A stretch of 64,000 bases of DNA from Paenibacillus aestuarii (lineage in GTDB: Bacteria > Bacillota > Bacilli > Paenibacillales > NBRC-103111), in contig NZ_JAQFVF010000022.1 of the NCBI RefSeq assembly GCF_027789125.1, forward strand, positions 1-64,000. Direction: 5' to 3'. Both the position numbers and the translations under genes were made by a program. Positions 39,279 through 48,269 of this stretch are shown here, in pieces. Below the pieces are notes generated by a model, which worked only from the letters and a program-made list of their open reading frames with translations, was not told the origin of the DNA and searched no databases. Within the stretch, counting starts at the first letter, position 1; every line of letters begins with the position of its first letter.

Positions 39279-40085
39279 TTGGACGACATCGAAGAGCGTG
39301 TGTACAATTCAACCGACCCTTTCTTTTGGCTTGGCAGTGGAACGAATCGGGATATGGGAATTTTAATGATTCACGGATTTACGGGAACACCAATGGAGTT
39401 CAGACGAATCGGGTATAAAATGCAGGATCAGGGCTATACCGTGAATGCGGTTAGGCTGCCTGGACACGGTACAACCCCCGAGGAGATGATGCACACCGGA
39501 TGGACGGATTGGTATGGGCATGTGCTGGAGAGCTATGATAAGCTTGCAGGCGTATGCAAGAACGTAGTCGTCATGGGTTATTCGCTAGGCGGGCTGCTCG
39601 CCCTGAAGCTCTCAGTAGAGCGCCAGACGTCAGGCATTGTGTCGATCGCGACACCTATCTTTTTGGCAACGAGAAGGATCGTCTTTGCTGCGGTGATGCA
39701 GCATTTCATGGATTATGTTGAGAAGAAGCCCAAAGATACGCCGATTGTGTTAGATGAGTCATGTGCGTATACCAAAACGCCGATTCGCTGTGTCATCAGT
39801 TTGCGTAAACTATTAAAGCAGGTCAAAGTCATTCTGCCGCGGATTGAAGCGCCCATTTGGATCGGGCAAGGCAAGAGGGATACGATCGTACTGCAAGAAA
39901 GCGCCGAATTCTTGCATCAGAATGTCCAATCCCCGCTGAAAGAATTGCATTATTATGAAGAGTCCTCCCATGGGCTGCTGCTAGATCAGGAAAAAGAGCA
40001 GGTCTATGAAGATATTTCATCGTTTATCCAGTCGCTGCAGATGAAATACTATGAAGTAAAGGAGGCAGGTGCGGCTGCGAAATAG
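39279..40085 (+). CDS. Carboxylesterase/lysophospholipase-like alpha/beta hydrolase, YvaK type
   Basis: About 268 residues. Oxyanion-hole HGFTGTPMEF, nucleophile elbow GYSLGGLLAL, catalytic Asp probably in GKRDTIV, and His in ESSHGLLLD. Relatives (Est30, YvaK) hydrolyse short-chain esters; the natural substrate is unknown. The start is unclear: the TTG at 39279 has GAGGAG touching it, and a GTG at 39300 is the next option. Lies between secG and rnr as in Bacillus subtilis. Confidence 0.88.
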   Translation: MDDIEERVYNSTDPFFWLGSGTNRDMGILMIHGFTGTPMEFRRIGYKMQDQGYTVNAVRLPGHGTTPEEMMHTGWTDWYGHVLESYDKLAGVCKNVVVMGYSLGGLLALKLSVERQTSGIVSIATPIFLATRRIVFAAVMQHFMDYVEKKPKDTPIVLDESCAYTKTPIRCVISLRKLLKQVKVILPRIEAPIWIGQGKRDTIVLQESAEFLHQNVQSPLKELHYYEESSHGLLLDQEKEQVYEDISSFIQSLQMKYYEVKEAGAAAK

Positions 40086-40124
40086 AATAAGATTGTTAAT
40101 GAACAACAAGAAGGTGAAAAGTAG

Positions 40125-42848
40125 ATGATATCGGAAAAAGAGATCTTAAGCTTTATGCAAGAGACGGCGTACAAGCCGATGACTTATCAGGAGCTTGAAA
40201 AGCACTTTGGCATCGGTAACGCAGAGGAATTTAAAGAGTTTTTGAAAGTGCTCAACCACCTCGAAGAGGAAGGTTTGATTCTGCGGACAAGGAATGATCG
40301 GTACGGTGTGCCTGAACGGATGAATTTACTGCGGGGCAAACTGCAGGCGCATGCCAAAGGATTTGGCTTTCTAATCCCGGATGACCGGGAACACCCAGAC
40401 GTGTATATCCACGCAAATGATATGAATACGGCCATGAACGGAGATATGATTTTTGTACGAATCACCACGAAGGGGCAGGCCGGCGGCCGCATGGAAGGTG
40501 AAGTCGTACGTGTTATCAGCCGTGCGAATACACAGATCGTGGGGACATTTCAAAGTCAGGAGACTTATGCATTCGTTATTCCAGACGATAAGCGGGTGAC
40601 ACGGGATATTTTTATCCCTCAGCATGCGTTTATGGGTGCGGTCACTGGGCAAAAGGTCGTCGTCAAGCTCGTCAGCTACCCAGAAGGGCGCGCGGCGGCT
40701 GAGGGTGAAGTGATTGAAGTTCTGGGGCATAAAGATGACCCTGGCGTGGATATTTTGGCCATTGTCCGTAAATTTCAGCTTCCCGAAGCTTTCCATGAGG
40801 AAGTTATCCTTGAAGCGGACGCCGTGCCGGATGCGATTACGGAAGAAGAGATCCAGCAGCAAGGCCGGCGTGATCTGCGCAGCAAGCGCATCGTGACAAT
40901 TGACGGCGAAGATGCCAAGGACCTTGATGACGCGGTCAACGTAGAGCTTCTGGAGAACGGACACTACGTACTTGGCGTGCATATTGCCGACGTAAGCTAT
41001 TATGTGCGCGAAGGCTCGGCGCTGGATCGCGAAGCTTATAACCGAGGCTGCTCGGTCTATTTAACGGATCGGGTCATTCCGATGCTGCCGCACCGTTTGT
41101 CCAACGGCATTTGCTCCTTGAATCCGCGGGTTGACCGGTTGACGATGTCCTGCGAGATGGAATTCGATGAGCAGTTGAATGTGGTGAAGCATGATATTTT
41201 TACAAGTGTGATCAAAACAAGTGAACGAATGACGTATACGAATGTTCGGAAGCTGCTGAGAGATGAAGCGGAGCCTGAAATTGCTGACAAGTATGCATAC
41301 TTGCTGAACGATTTCAAGCTGATGGAAGAGCTGGCGATGAAGCTGCGCGGTCGGCGGATGAAGCGCGGTGCCATTGACTTTGATTTTGAAGAGTCGAAAA
41401 TTCTCGTGGATGCGGATGGCAAACCGACTGACATCGTGAAGAGAGAGCGGTCCATCGCAGAAATGATTATTGAGGAATTCATGCTGGCAGCAAATGAAAC
41501 CGTTGCGGAGCATTTCCATTGGTTAAAGGTGCCATTCTTGTACCGGATTCATGAGGACCCGGATGCGGAGAAGCTGATGCATTTCATGGAATTTATTACG
41601 AACTTCGGTTATGTAGTCCGCGGAAAAGGCAACACGGTGCATCCTCGAGCTTTGCAGTCGCTGTTGGAGGAAATCAAAGATACGCCGGAAGAAACGGTCA
41701 TTAGCAAAGTCATGCTGCGCTCTATGAAGCAGGCTCGCTATGATGCGCAAAGCTTAGGGCATTTCGGTTTGGCGGCCGAGTTTTATTCCCACTTTACTTC
41801 GCCGATTCGCCGTTATCCCGATTTAGTTATTCATCGCGTCATCCGCGAGGTTCTGGAAAGCGGCGGAATACTGACCGATCAGCGTCAGGAATATTTGGCG
41901 TCCCGTATGGATGACATTGCGCGGCAGTCTTCGGAACGGGAGCGCGTAGCGGTTGAGGCGGAGCGGGAGACGGAAGCGCTGAAGAAAGCGGAGTACATGC
42001 TGGATAAAGTTGGCGAAGAATTCGAAGGCATTATCTCCAGTGTGACGAACTTTGGTATTTTCGTGGAGCTCGACAACACTGTAGAAGGTTTGATCCGGCT
42101 CAGTGATCTAACTGACGATTATTATCATTATCATGAGATGCAGCATGCGCTGATCGGTGAGCGGACGTCGCGCATTTACCGGATTGGTGATGGTGCGAAG
42201 GTACGCGTGGCGCGTGTGAATATGGATGAGCGAACCATCGATTTTGAGATGGTGGATATGAAGCCGCGCAGCAGCGGCAAGCCGGGCTTTTTGCGCGGCG
42301 GAGATGGCGCCAGCCGTGGTGGCCGCGGCGAACAGCGTGGCCGTGACGATCGCGGGCGCAGCGGGCGCGGGAAGGCCGGCGGCTTTGGCGGCGGCAGCGG
42401 CAAGAGCAGTGGCAGCAACGGTAAGGGTGGTGCCGGCAGTGGTCGCGGCAAATCTGGCGGCCGCGGTGGTTTTGCTGGCGCTGCGGCAGGCGCTGGTGGC
42501 AGTGCGGGCGGTACCGGTGGCGGCAAGGGCAAAGGCAAGGCGAGCGCTGGACGCGGTGGCCGAGGCGGAGCTGGCGGCAAGGGCGGATCCGGCAGCGCTG
42601 GAGGTGCAGGCGGCGGTGCGAGGAGCGGCGGAGGCGGCTTGAGCGAGCGCCTGCAAGCAGTTGGCGCGGGCCGTGTGGACAGCGGCCGCAGTGAAGGGCG
42701 CGCGAGGGGCCGTGGCGGCATCGCGCTTGGCGGTGAGACGCCGAGCGGAGGCAGCTCTAGCGGCATTGATTGGGCGAGCGGCGTGAATGCGCTCGCCAAG
42801 GGCGGTCGCCGTCGTGATGGCGGCGATGGGAAGAAGCGGCGGAGATAA
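40125..42848 (+). CDS. rnr: Ribonuclease R with long Gly/Arg-rich C-terminal tail
   Basis: 907 residues, against ~780 in Bacillus subtilis. Domains in order: N-terminal HTH (~1-70), two cold-shock OB domains (~75-230), RNB catalytic domain (~250-590) with the metal-binding cluster [14 protein letters not shown] and [20 protein letters not shown], and S1 domain (~628-705) with [18 protein letters not shown]. From ~712 to the end is a low-complexity tail of Gly, Ser, Arg, Lys and Ala with many RGG/RGR steps, ending in a basic KKRRR. RNase R degrades structured RNA 3' to 5' and tmRNA-tagged faulty mRNA, matching its smpB-ssrA neighbours. The tail may bind RNA or ribosomes. A GAAGGTG site precedes the ATG. 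Confidence 0.96.
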   Translation: MISEKEILSFMQETAYKPMTYQELEKHFGIGNAEEFKEFLKVLNHLEEEGLILRTRNDRYGVPERMNLLRGKLQAHAKGFGFLIPDDREHPDVYIHANDMNTAMNGDMIFVRITTKGQAGGRMEGEVVRVISRANTQIVGTFQSQETYAFVIPDDKRVTRDIFIPQHAFMGAVTGQKVVVKLVSYPEGRAAAEGEVIEVLGHKDDPGVDILAIVRKFQLPEAFHEEVILEADAVPDAITEEEIQQQGRRDLRSKRIVTIDGEDAKDLDDAVNVELLENGHYVLGVHIADVSYYVREGSALDREAYNRGCSVYLTDRVIPMLPHRLSNGICSLNPRVDRLTMSCEMEFDEQLNVVKHDIFTSVIKTSERMTYTNVRKLLRDEAEPEIADKYAYLLNDFKLMEELAMKLRGRRMKRGAIDFDFEESKILVDADGKPTDIVKRERSIAEMIIEEFMLAANETVAEHFHWLKVPFLYRIHEDPDAEKLMHFMEFITNFGYVVRGKGNTVHPRALQSLLEEIKDTPEETVISKVMLRSMKQARYDAQSLGHFGLAAEFYSHFTSPIRRYPDLVIHRVIREVLESGGILTDQRQEYLASRMDDIARQSSERERVAVEAERETEALKKAEYMLDKVGEEFEGIISSVTNFGIFVELDNTVEGLIRLSDLTDDYYHYHEMQHALIGERTSRIYRIGDGAKVRVARVNMDERTIDFEMVDMKPRSSGKPGFLRGGDGASRGGRGEQRGRDDRGRSGRGKAGGFGGGSGKSSGSNGKGGAGSGRGKSGGRGGFAGAAAGAGGSAGGTGGGKGKGKASAGRGGRGGAGGKGGSGSAGGAGGGARSGGGGLSERLQAVGAGRVDSGRSEGRARGRGGIALGGETPSGGSSSGIDWASGVNALAKGGRRRDGGDGKKRRR

Positions 42849-42866
42849 TCGCCGCTTCTTGCTTTT
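42831..42866 (+). terminator. Hairpin overlapping the rnr stop codon
   Basis: AAGAAGCGGC and GCCGCTTCTT are 10-bp perfect arms around the rnr stop, followed by a weak T run. Likely a partial terminator, since a promoter for smpB begins inside it. Confidence 0.6.
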
Positions 42867-42887
42867 CCGCACTAGACTTGCTACAAT
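42859..42887 (+). promoter_or_regulatory. SigmaA-type promoter for smpB
   Basis: TTGCTT, a 17-base spacer and TACAAT, 50 bases before the smpB GTG. Confidence 0.5.
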
Positions 42888-42937
42888 TAGTTGCACCAAA
42901 TGTAGTTTTGCACGTGCGTGCGGAAGGAGGATCTCAC

Positions 42938-43420
42938 GTGGCTACGAAGAAAGCCGACGGTAAAGTGCTCGCTCAGAATAAGAAGGCGTCGCACGATTAT
43001 TTTATTGAAGACACGTATGAATGTGGCATCGTTTTAACCGGTACGGAGATCAAGTCTTTGCGAGCCGGGCGAGCGAATTTGGGTGACAGCTTTTCGACTA
43101 TTCGCAATGGGGAAGCTTTTGTGCATAATATGCACATCAGTCATTTCGAACAGGGGAATCGCAGCAATCCGTCCGATCCGACGCGAGCGCGCAAGCTGCT
43201 CATGAAGAAGGCCGAGATTGCCAAGCTGCTGGGACAGTCCAAGCAGGAAGGATATACGCTTGTTCCTTTAAAGATCTACATCCGCAATGGCTACGCGAAG
43301 CTGCTGCTTGGGCTAGGTAAAGGGAAGAAGCAGTATGATAAGCGTGAAAGCGCGGCGAAGAAGGATGCACAGCGTGATATTCAGCGTGCTCTGCGCGAGA
43401 AGCAGAAGGTGGCAAGGTAA
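42938..43420 (+). CDS. smpB: SsrA-binding protein SmpB
   Basis: 160 residues, the usual length. Binds the tRNA-like part of tmRNA and brings it to stalled ribosomes. Visible are [38 protein letters not shown]-like [13 protein letters not shown] and the basic C-terminal tail [19 protein letters not shown] that enters the empty mRNA channel. The GTG at 42938 has GGAAGGAGG upstream. It is immediately upstream of ssrA. Confidence 0.97.
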   Translation: MATKKADGKVLAQNKKASHDYFIEDTYECGIVLTGTEIKSLRAGRANLGDSFSTIRNGEAFVHNMHISHFEQGNRSNPSDPTRARKLLMKKAEIAKLLGQSKQEGYTLVPLKIYIRNGYAKLLLGLGKGKKQYDKRESAAKKDAQRDIQRALREKQKVAR

Positions 43421-43605
43421 GCCTTGCTGGATGGCAGTACTGGCAAGTGACACCTGAGCTTCCATGAAGCTAGTGATTCACTTTTGCTTGGCTTGTGTTA
43501 TACTAAGTAAGCAGTCAGGAAACAGCAACAAATTGCTCAAGTAATTGAGTTGATCCAAATGTTCCTTTTATCTTCCTTCACTTATGGTGAAGTTGAAGAC
43601 AATTC

Positions 43606-43968
43606 GGGGGTGTTCTTGGATTCGACGGGGATAGTTTGAGCATGGGTTGCGGGTAGTGGGGACGCGGCCACTATAACAACGCTAAAGCCTATTAAATGGC
43701 AAACAAAACAACAACTTAGCTTTCGCAGCTTAATAACCTGTGAGCTAGCTTCTACCCTGCATCGCCCATGTGCCGGGATAGGGGCCCAACTTTAGTGGGA
43801 TACGCCGCTTCGGTCTACGCCTGGGGTCGACGGAAGAAGATAATCAGGCTGACCTTGGACAGAGCCGGTTACGGGGCGCTGGCCTTGGTGACATCAAAAC
43901 TGTGACTACACCCGTAGATGCCTGTGTGGCGATATTTTCGGACAGGGGTTCGACTCCCCTCACCTCCA
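43606..43968 (+). ncRNA. ssrA: Transfer-messenger RNA (tmRNA)
   Basis: 363 bases. The 5' GGGGGTG pairs with the 3' CACCTCC to make the tRNA-like acceptor; GGATTCGAC near the 5' end and GGTTCGACTCCC near the 3' end are the conserved tmRNA ends. The tag-coding frame runs 43698-43733, GGC AAA CAA ..., giving (A)GKQNNNLAFAA then TAA TAA. Pseudoknot regions lie between. CCA is not encoded. A weak promoter (TTCACT-16-TATACT, 43477-43504) implies a 5'-extended precursor. Confidence 0.96.
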
Positions 43969-43984
43969 TACTTATGTTGTGAAG

Positions 43985-44008
43985 AAGTGCCTGCAAAGGC
44001 ACTTTTTT
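43985..44008 (+). terminator. Terminator of ssrA
   Basis: AAGTGCCT-GCAA-AGGCACTT followed by a T run, 17 bases after the mature 3' end. Confidence 0.9.
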
Positions 44009-44121
44009 GCATTCTCTGGTGCCCTCTAGCGTACTTGATTGTTTGGGATTAAGATAAAGAGTCATTAAAAGTAGGGCCCTAATTAGTAGACCACTGAAAA
44101 AGATGACGTTTTCTAATATGG

Positions 44122-44168
44122 AAAAAGACCGCTTTTTGCCTGTGATATGGCTTTAAGCGGTCTTTTTG
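44122..44168. terminator. Orphan bidirectional terminator
   Basis: AAAAAGACCGCTT and AAGCGGTCTTTTT form a 13-bp stem with a 21-base loop, usable on both strands. On the minus strand it follows the coding remnant at 44169. The surrounding 44009-44397 spacer holds no intact gene: only this hairpin, the remnant, and the direct repeats at 44310-44342. Confidence 0.75.
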
Positions 44169-44282
44169 TTATATTTCTGTCAATTCAAATCCTATGACAA
44201 GCAATAGTATGGACATGAGCACAGCGGCTTTGAACGTTCTGCTTTTGTAATTAATGTAGTCATGGGAATGGGTGCTTATTTG
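44169..44282 (-). pseudogene. Possible C-terminal remnant of a small membrane protein
   Basis: A minus-strand frame of 37 codons with no start codon at its 5' end reads ...INYKSRTFKAAVLMSILLLVIGF and ends ELTEI, stop. A basic segment followed by a hydrophobic helix looks like genuine protein rather than chance, and a terminator follows at the right place. The 5' part is missing, so it is probably a decayed gene. Family not recognised. Confidence 0.3.
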
Positions 44283-44309
44283 TTAGATTGGGCTTGAATA
44301 TTTAAGGTT

Positions 44310-44342
44310 GTTGTAAGGTTAAGATTAAACTGTTGTAAGGTT
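44310..44342 (+). promoter_or_regulatory. Direct repeats before the Yxd-type ABC genes
   Basis: GTTGTAAGGTT occurs at 44310-44320 and again at 44332-44342, 22 bases apart start to start, i.e. two helical turns. This is the geometry of OmpR-family response regulator sites. A TAAAAT box at 44350 without a good -35 suggests an activator-dependent promoter. The regulator encoded at 47556 is the obvious candidate. Confidence 0.6.
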
Positions 44343-44397
44343 GGCCCTCTAAAATAGGTTTCATAGAGAATACGAACTGATGGAGGTAGTACAGAAC

Positions 44398-45165
44398 ATG
44401 CAAACGATCTTGCAAGCTAATAATGTACAGAAGAAGTTCGGTACGAGGGATAACATTTATACGGCTCTAAAAGACATCAACTTGGAAATAACAGAGGGTG
44501 AATTCGTCGGTGTCATGGGTCCATCGGGTGCGGGGAAATCGACATTGCTCAACATTTTCTCTACGATTGATACGCCAACTTCCGGAGATGTGATCATTGC
44601 CGGTCAAAATATCGTGACAATGAAAGACGCGCAGTTATCAGATTTCCGTCGGCAGAAGCTGGGTTTTATTTTCCAGGACTATAATTTGCTCGATACGTTG
44701 ACGGTGAAGGAAAATATTTTACTGCCGCTCGCGATTTCGAAAGTACCTGCGGCTGAGATCGAAAAAAGAGTCGATGAGATTGCGGATATATTCGGGATTC
44801 GCAATATTTTGAACAAGTATCCATACCATATTTCCGGTGGTCAAAAACAGCGTACTGCAGCATCACGCGCCATTGTCACGAAACCAAGCTTGGTCTTGGC
44901 GGACGAGCCGACGGGAGCGCTCGATTCCAAATCAGCATCCAGCCTGCTGGAGAGCATGCGTACTTTAAATGAAACACACAAATCTACTATTATGATGGTC
45001 ACGCACGATGCATATGCCGCGAGTTATTGCAAACGCGTCATTTTTATTAAAGACGGCGAGCTTTATAAGGAGTTGTATAAAAACAGCCAGTCGCGCAAAG
45101 CGTTTTTCCAAAGTATACTTGAAGTCCTCGGAGCATTAGGGGGTGGGCACCTTGACACTATTTAG
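44398..45165 (+). CDS. yxdL: ABC transporter ATP-binding protein, BceA/YxdL type
   Basis: 255 residues. Walker A GPSGAGKST, signature ISGGQKQRTAASRA (a variant of LSGGQ), Walker B LVLADEPTGALDSKSA and H-loop VTHDAYAASYC. This is the type paired with FtsX-domain permeases in antimicrobial-peptide sensing and resistance. The ATG at 44398 has GGAGGTAG upstream. It overlaps the permease gene by ~14 bases. Confidence 0.92.
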   Translation: MQTILQANNVQKKFGTRDNIYTALKDINLEITEGEFVGVMGPSGAGKSTLLNIFSTIDTPTSGDVIIAGQNIVTMKDAQLSDFRRQKLGFIFQDYNLLDTLTVKENILLPLAISKVPAAEIEKRVDEIADIFGIRNILNKYPYHISGGQKQRTAASRAIVTKPSLVLADEPTGALDSKSASSLLESMRTLNETHKSTIMMVTHDAYAASYCKRVIFIKDGELYKELYKNSQSRKAFFQSILEVLGALGGGHLDTI

Positions 45166-47095
45166 TCTGGCCCGCAAAAATATGAAAAACAACTTTATTA
45201 ACTACTTCTTATACTTCGGCTCGATGATTTTTAGTATCTTGATTTATTTTGTTTTCGTGTCACTGAAGTACGATCAAACGGCGCAATCGGCTATGGCAGA
45301 TTCGGCTAAAATTAACACGGCATTTAGCGGGGCATCCGTCGTGCTCCTTATTTTTGTCGCCATCTTTATTGGGTATTCGAATTCTTTCTTTACGCGAAAA
45401 AGGAAAAAAGAGGTTGGACTCTATGCGCTCCTAGGTTTACGCAATAAGCAGATTGGACGCATGCTATTTTATGAAAATTTCCTGATGAGCTTGTTTGCGC
45501 TTACTATCGGGATTGGATTGGGTTCTTTTTTAACCAAATGGTTTGTGCAGCTGTTGATGAAGCTGATGGGCTATGATGTGATTGCGAAATTCGCTATTTC
45601 TTCGTCGGCAATCGTCAATACAGCCATTGTTTTCTTGATTATCGCGTTATTCAATTCGATTCAAGGCTACTTGTTAATCTATCGTTTCAAGTTAATCGAT
45701 TTGTTCCGTGCCGATGCAGAAGGCGAGCAAGAACCGAAGACTTCGATTCAGGTTGCGCTGCTTTCGGTTTTGATGATCGGTTGTGGCTACTGGATTGCGC
45801 TTCAAGACATTGGGAAGTCCAAGATTTGGGGAACTCTTGGAATGGGGACAACTGCGCTTCTTATTTTAATTTTGGTTGTCATTGGCACTTATTTCTTATT
45901 TAGCACGTTAACCCTAACGTTGTTGAAGCTATCTATGAAGAATAAGAAGCGCTATTGGAAAGGAATTCGTTTAATCGGAAGGTCGCAGCTCTTTTATCGG
46001 ATCCGAGGGAACGCACGAACACTTACGATTATTGCGGTGCTTAGTGCAACAACCTTAACGGCTGTCGGTACGGCCTATAGCTTGTATTATAATTCCCGAA
46101 GTATGTCCGAATTAATGAGTCCGAACAGTTATATGTTTATCGCAAATAGTCCAAATCAAGCCCAAAAGGTGCAGGATGTTATTTCGGCCAATACGAATCA
46201 CAAGGTAAACTACCATCTATCCGTTCCTGCGATTCAGATCGATGCGGATACGAGCAACATAATGAGCGGCAGCAGAAGTACGAAACGGACGTTCACCTTG
46301 ATTTCAAGCGAGAGTTTTAACAAGTTGGCAGCGGTACACAAGAAGAAGGATACCCTATCTTTAACGGGTAACGAAACCGTTATATTGATTCCGTTCTACA
46401 AGGAAGGTCAATCGCCGGATTACTTGGGGAAATCAATCAAATTATTAACAGGTCATAAAGGTGAAACGATTACTTTCTCAGGCTTGAAACCATATACCTT
46501 ACTAAATGTTGAAATAACTTTTTCCACTCTTGTTGTCAGTGATGAGCTCTTTGCAAGTCTTGCCAAAAAAATGAAACCTCTTCAGTTAGAGACTTATGGC
46601 ATATCGAATGATACAAAGGCTGAGGAATTGACGACGGATATTGAGCAGCTATTGCCGAGAAGTGAGGAGATGCCGAGTTTATCGAGTTTTTATCGAGACT
46701 ATTCGCAGGGGCTTCAAAGTTCAGGATTGTTGATTTATATGGCCGGTTTTCTTGGACTTGTTTTTCTAGCGGCGACGGGTAGTATGATTTACTTCAAGCA
46801 GTTAACGGAAGCGAACGCAGACAAAGGTCGTTATCAGATTCTGCACAAAATTGGTGTGAATAAGAAAGAAATTAAACGTTCAATTGCGAAACAAGTTGCC
46901 TTTATTTTCGCACTCCCGTTATTCGCGGGGATCGCACATTGCTCCGTTGCTTTATCGGTACTATCGAGCGTTCTGCAAAGGAACTTAACCGTTCCCGTTC
47001 TAATCTGTATTAGTGTGTATTCATTGATTTATTTTGTCTACTATTTGTTCACCGTACAGTCTTATTACAAGATTGTCGTCACACAACCCAAATGA
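45152..47095 (+). CDS. yxdM: FtsX-domain ABC permease, BceB/YxdM type
   Basis: 647 residues. Begins MTLFSLARKNMKNNFINYFLY, as BceB-like permeases do, with about ten membrane helices: one, a group of three FtsX helices, a group of three to four more, a ~200-residue extracellular domain (about 320-520) and a final FtsX group. The large outer domain is where peptides bind in relatives. A TTG start at 45152 follows GGGGGTG and gives the family N terminus; a GTG at 45143 is the alternative. Encoded with the ATPase, a YxeA protein and a two-component system. Confidence 0.9.
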   Translation: MTLFSLARKNMKNNFINYFLYFGSMIFSILIYFVFVSLKYDQTAQSAMADSAKINTAFSGASVVLLIFVAIFIGYSNSFFTRKRKKEVGLYALLGLRNKQIGRMLFYENFLMSLFALTIGIGLGSFLTKWFVQLLMKLMGYDVIAKFAISSSAIVNTAIVFLIIALFNSIQGYLLIYRFKLIDLFRADAEGEQEPKTSIQVALLSVLMIGCGYWIALQDIGKSKIWGTLGMGTTALLILILVVIGTYFLFSTLTLTLLKLSMKNKKRYWKGIRLIGRSQLFYRIRGNARTLTIIAVLSATTLTAVGTAYSLYYNSRSMSELMSPNSYMFIANSPNQAQKVQDVISANTNHKVNYHLSVPAIQIDADTSNIMSGSRSTKRTFTLISSESFNKLAAVHKKKDTLSLTGNETVILIPFYKEGQSPDYLGKSIKLLTGHKGETITFSGLKPYTLLNVEITFSTLVVSDELFASLAKKMKPLQLETYGISNDTKAEELTTDIEQLLPRSEEMPSLSSFYRDYSQGLQSSGLLIYMAGFLGLVFLAATGSMIYFKQLTEANADKGRYQILHKIGVNKKEIKRSIAKQVAFIFALPLFAGIAHCSVALSVLSSVLQRNLTVPVLICISVYSLIYFVYYLFTVQSYYKIVVTQPK

Positions 47096-47125
47096 AATGA
47101 ATTTACAGCTAAGGGAGATTTTGTC

Positions 47126-47485
47126 GTGAAAAAGTTAATTATTACTTTAACTATTCTTGCTGTTTTTGTTGGTGGGTTCTTTATGCTCATTAAAAACTTT
47201 AACGTAAACCGAATCGGTGCGGATCCATACTATGTTCAAGTCCAGGAGGGCAAAAAAGTTCAAGTGAGAACTTCTGGCGGGGATATGGTTGATTCTTACT
47301 TATATCATACAAAAGCATACGACAAAAACGGAAGTGAAAAAACGGTTGATTTCTCCGCTATAAAAATGCTTCGAAAAGATGCTTATCTTCGTGTATATAC
47401 GAAAGGTTCTGGTGTAAGTTCTTATGAAGAAGTGAAACAAGATGAAGTTCCAAGTAAAGCTTTAGAGAAGCTGAAAGCAAAGTAA
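47126..47485 (+). CDS. yxeA: YxeA family protein (DUF1093)
   Basis: 119 residues. An N-terminal signal or anchor (MKKLIITLTILAVFVGGFFMLI) is followed by a small beta-rich domain with ADPYYVQVQEGKKVQ and YLRVYTKGSGVSSYEEVKQDEVP, the YxeA pattern. GTG start with AAGGGAG. In Bacillus subtilis yxeA sits at the end of the yxdJKLM-yxeA cluster; here it lies between permease and response regulator. Extracytoplasmic; function unknown. Confidence 0.82.
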   Translation: MKKLIITLTILAVFVGGFFMLIKNFNVNRIGADPYYVQVQEGKKVQVRTSGGDMVDSYLYHTKAYDKNGSEKTVDFSAIKMLRKDAYLRVYTKGSGVSSYEEVKQDEVPSKALEKLKAK

Positions 47486-47555
47486 GCTTTGCATGAAATA
47501 AATTGGATGTGGTAAACATTTTGTAGATGGTTTAACTTCCGGGGGGGACGGTCTC

Positions 47556-48269
47556 ATGTCGCTGAATAAAAAAATATTAATTATAGAAGATGAAGCGGAT
47601 ATTTCGCGGCTGTTGCAAACGGTGCTCCTTAAGGAAGGAATTGCAGAAGTGTTTACAGCGGGTACTGCGGTAGAAGGATTGGAACAATTTCGTGCTGTAC
47701 AGCCGGATCTTGTGCTGCTTGATATCATGCTGCCAGACGGGGAAGGTTACGAGGTATGTAAAAGTATTCGTGAAACTTCACACGTTCCGATTCTGTTCCT
47801 ATCTGCCAAAACAGAAGAAGTTGATAAACTATTAGGGCTTGCCATTGGCGGCGATGATTATATTACGAAGCCTTTTAGCCCGAAGGAAGTTGCGTATCGA
47901 ATTAAAGCACAGTTTCGAAGAGCCAATTATCAGCAGATCGAAGAGAAAGTGAAGCCTGTTATTAAAGCAGGCTCTTTCGAATTTGATGAAGAGCGGATGG
48001 AACTGACTAAGAACGGTCAATTGATTGAGCTTAAGCCCAAAGAGCTCGGGATTATGATGCTGCTACTGAAGCACCAGAATCAGATCATTAGCAAAGAAAA
48101 GCTGTATGATCGCGTTTGGGGAGAGGAGTTCTACGGATCGGATAATACGGTGATGGTTCATATTCGTAGACTGCGGGAAAAAATCGAAGATGATCCTTCC
48201 AATCCACAGTACCTGTTAACTGTTAAAGGGTTGGGATACAAACTTTCAGTAAAGGGCGGAGCTTCATGA
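47556..48269 (+). CDS. yxdJ: OmpR-family response regulator, YxdJ-like
   Basis: 237 residues. Receiver domain with acidic pocket Glu11/Asp12, phospho-acceptor Asp56 in LVLLDIMLP and Lys in ITKPFSPKEV, then a C-terminal winged helix with KPKELGIMMLLLKH and YGSDNTVMVHIRRLREKIED. Likely activates the ABC genes through the direct repeats at 44310. Overlaps the kinase gene by four bases (ATGA). SD is a G-rich GGGGGGG. Confidence 0.93.
   Translation: MSLNKKILIIEDEADISRLLQTVLLKEGIAEVFTAGTAVEGLEQFRAVQPDLVLLDIMLPDGEGYEVCKSIRETSHVPILFLSAKTEEVDKLLGLAIGGDDYITKPFSPKEVAYRIKAQFRRANYQQIEEKVKPVIKAGSFEFDEERMELTKNGQLIELKPKELGIMMLLLKHQNQIISKEKLYDRVWGEEFYGSDNTVMVHIRRLREKIEDDPSNPQYLLTVKGLGYKLSVKGGAS

Noticed and set aside
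40125..42848. A frameshift in rnr creating the Gly-rich tail
   Set aside because: The frame continues smoothly from the S1 domain with third-position G/C preference, and the stop codon coincides with the hairpin expected at the gene end. A relative is still needed to be certain.
42108..42899. Long Ala/Pro-rich antisense frames opposite the rnr tail
   Set aside because: They are by-products of the GC-rich Gly/Arg codons on the plus strand.
43969..44397. An integrated element at the ssrA 3' end
   Set aside because: No duplicated ssrA end, integrase gene or attachment-site repeat is visible; only a decayed fragment and a terminator.
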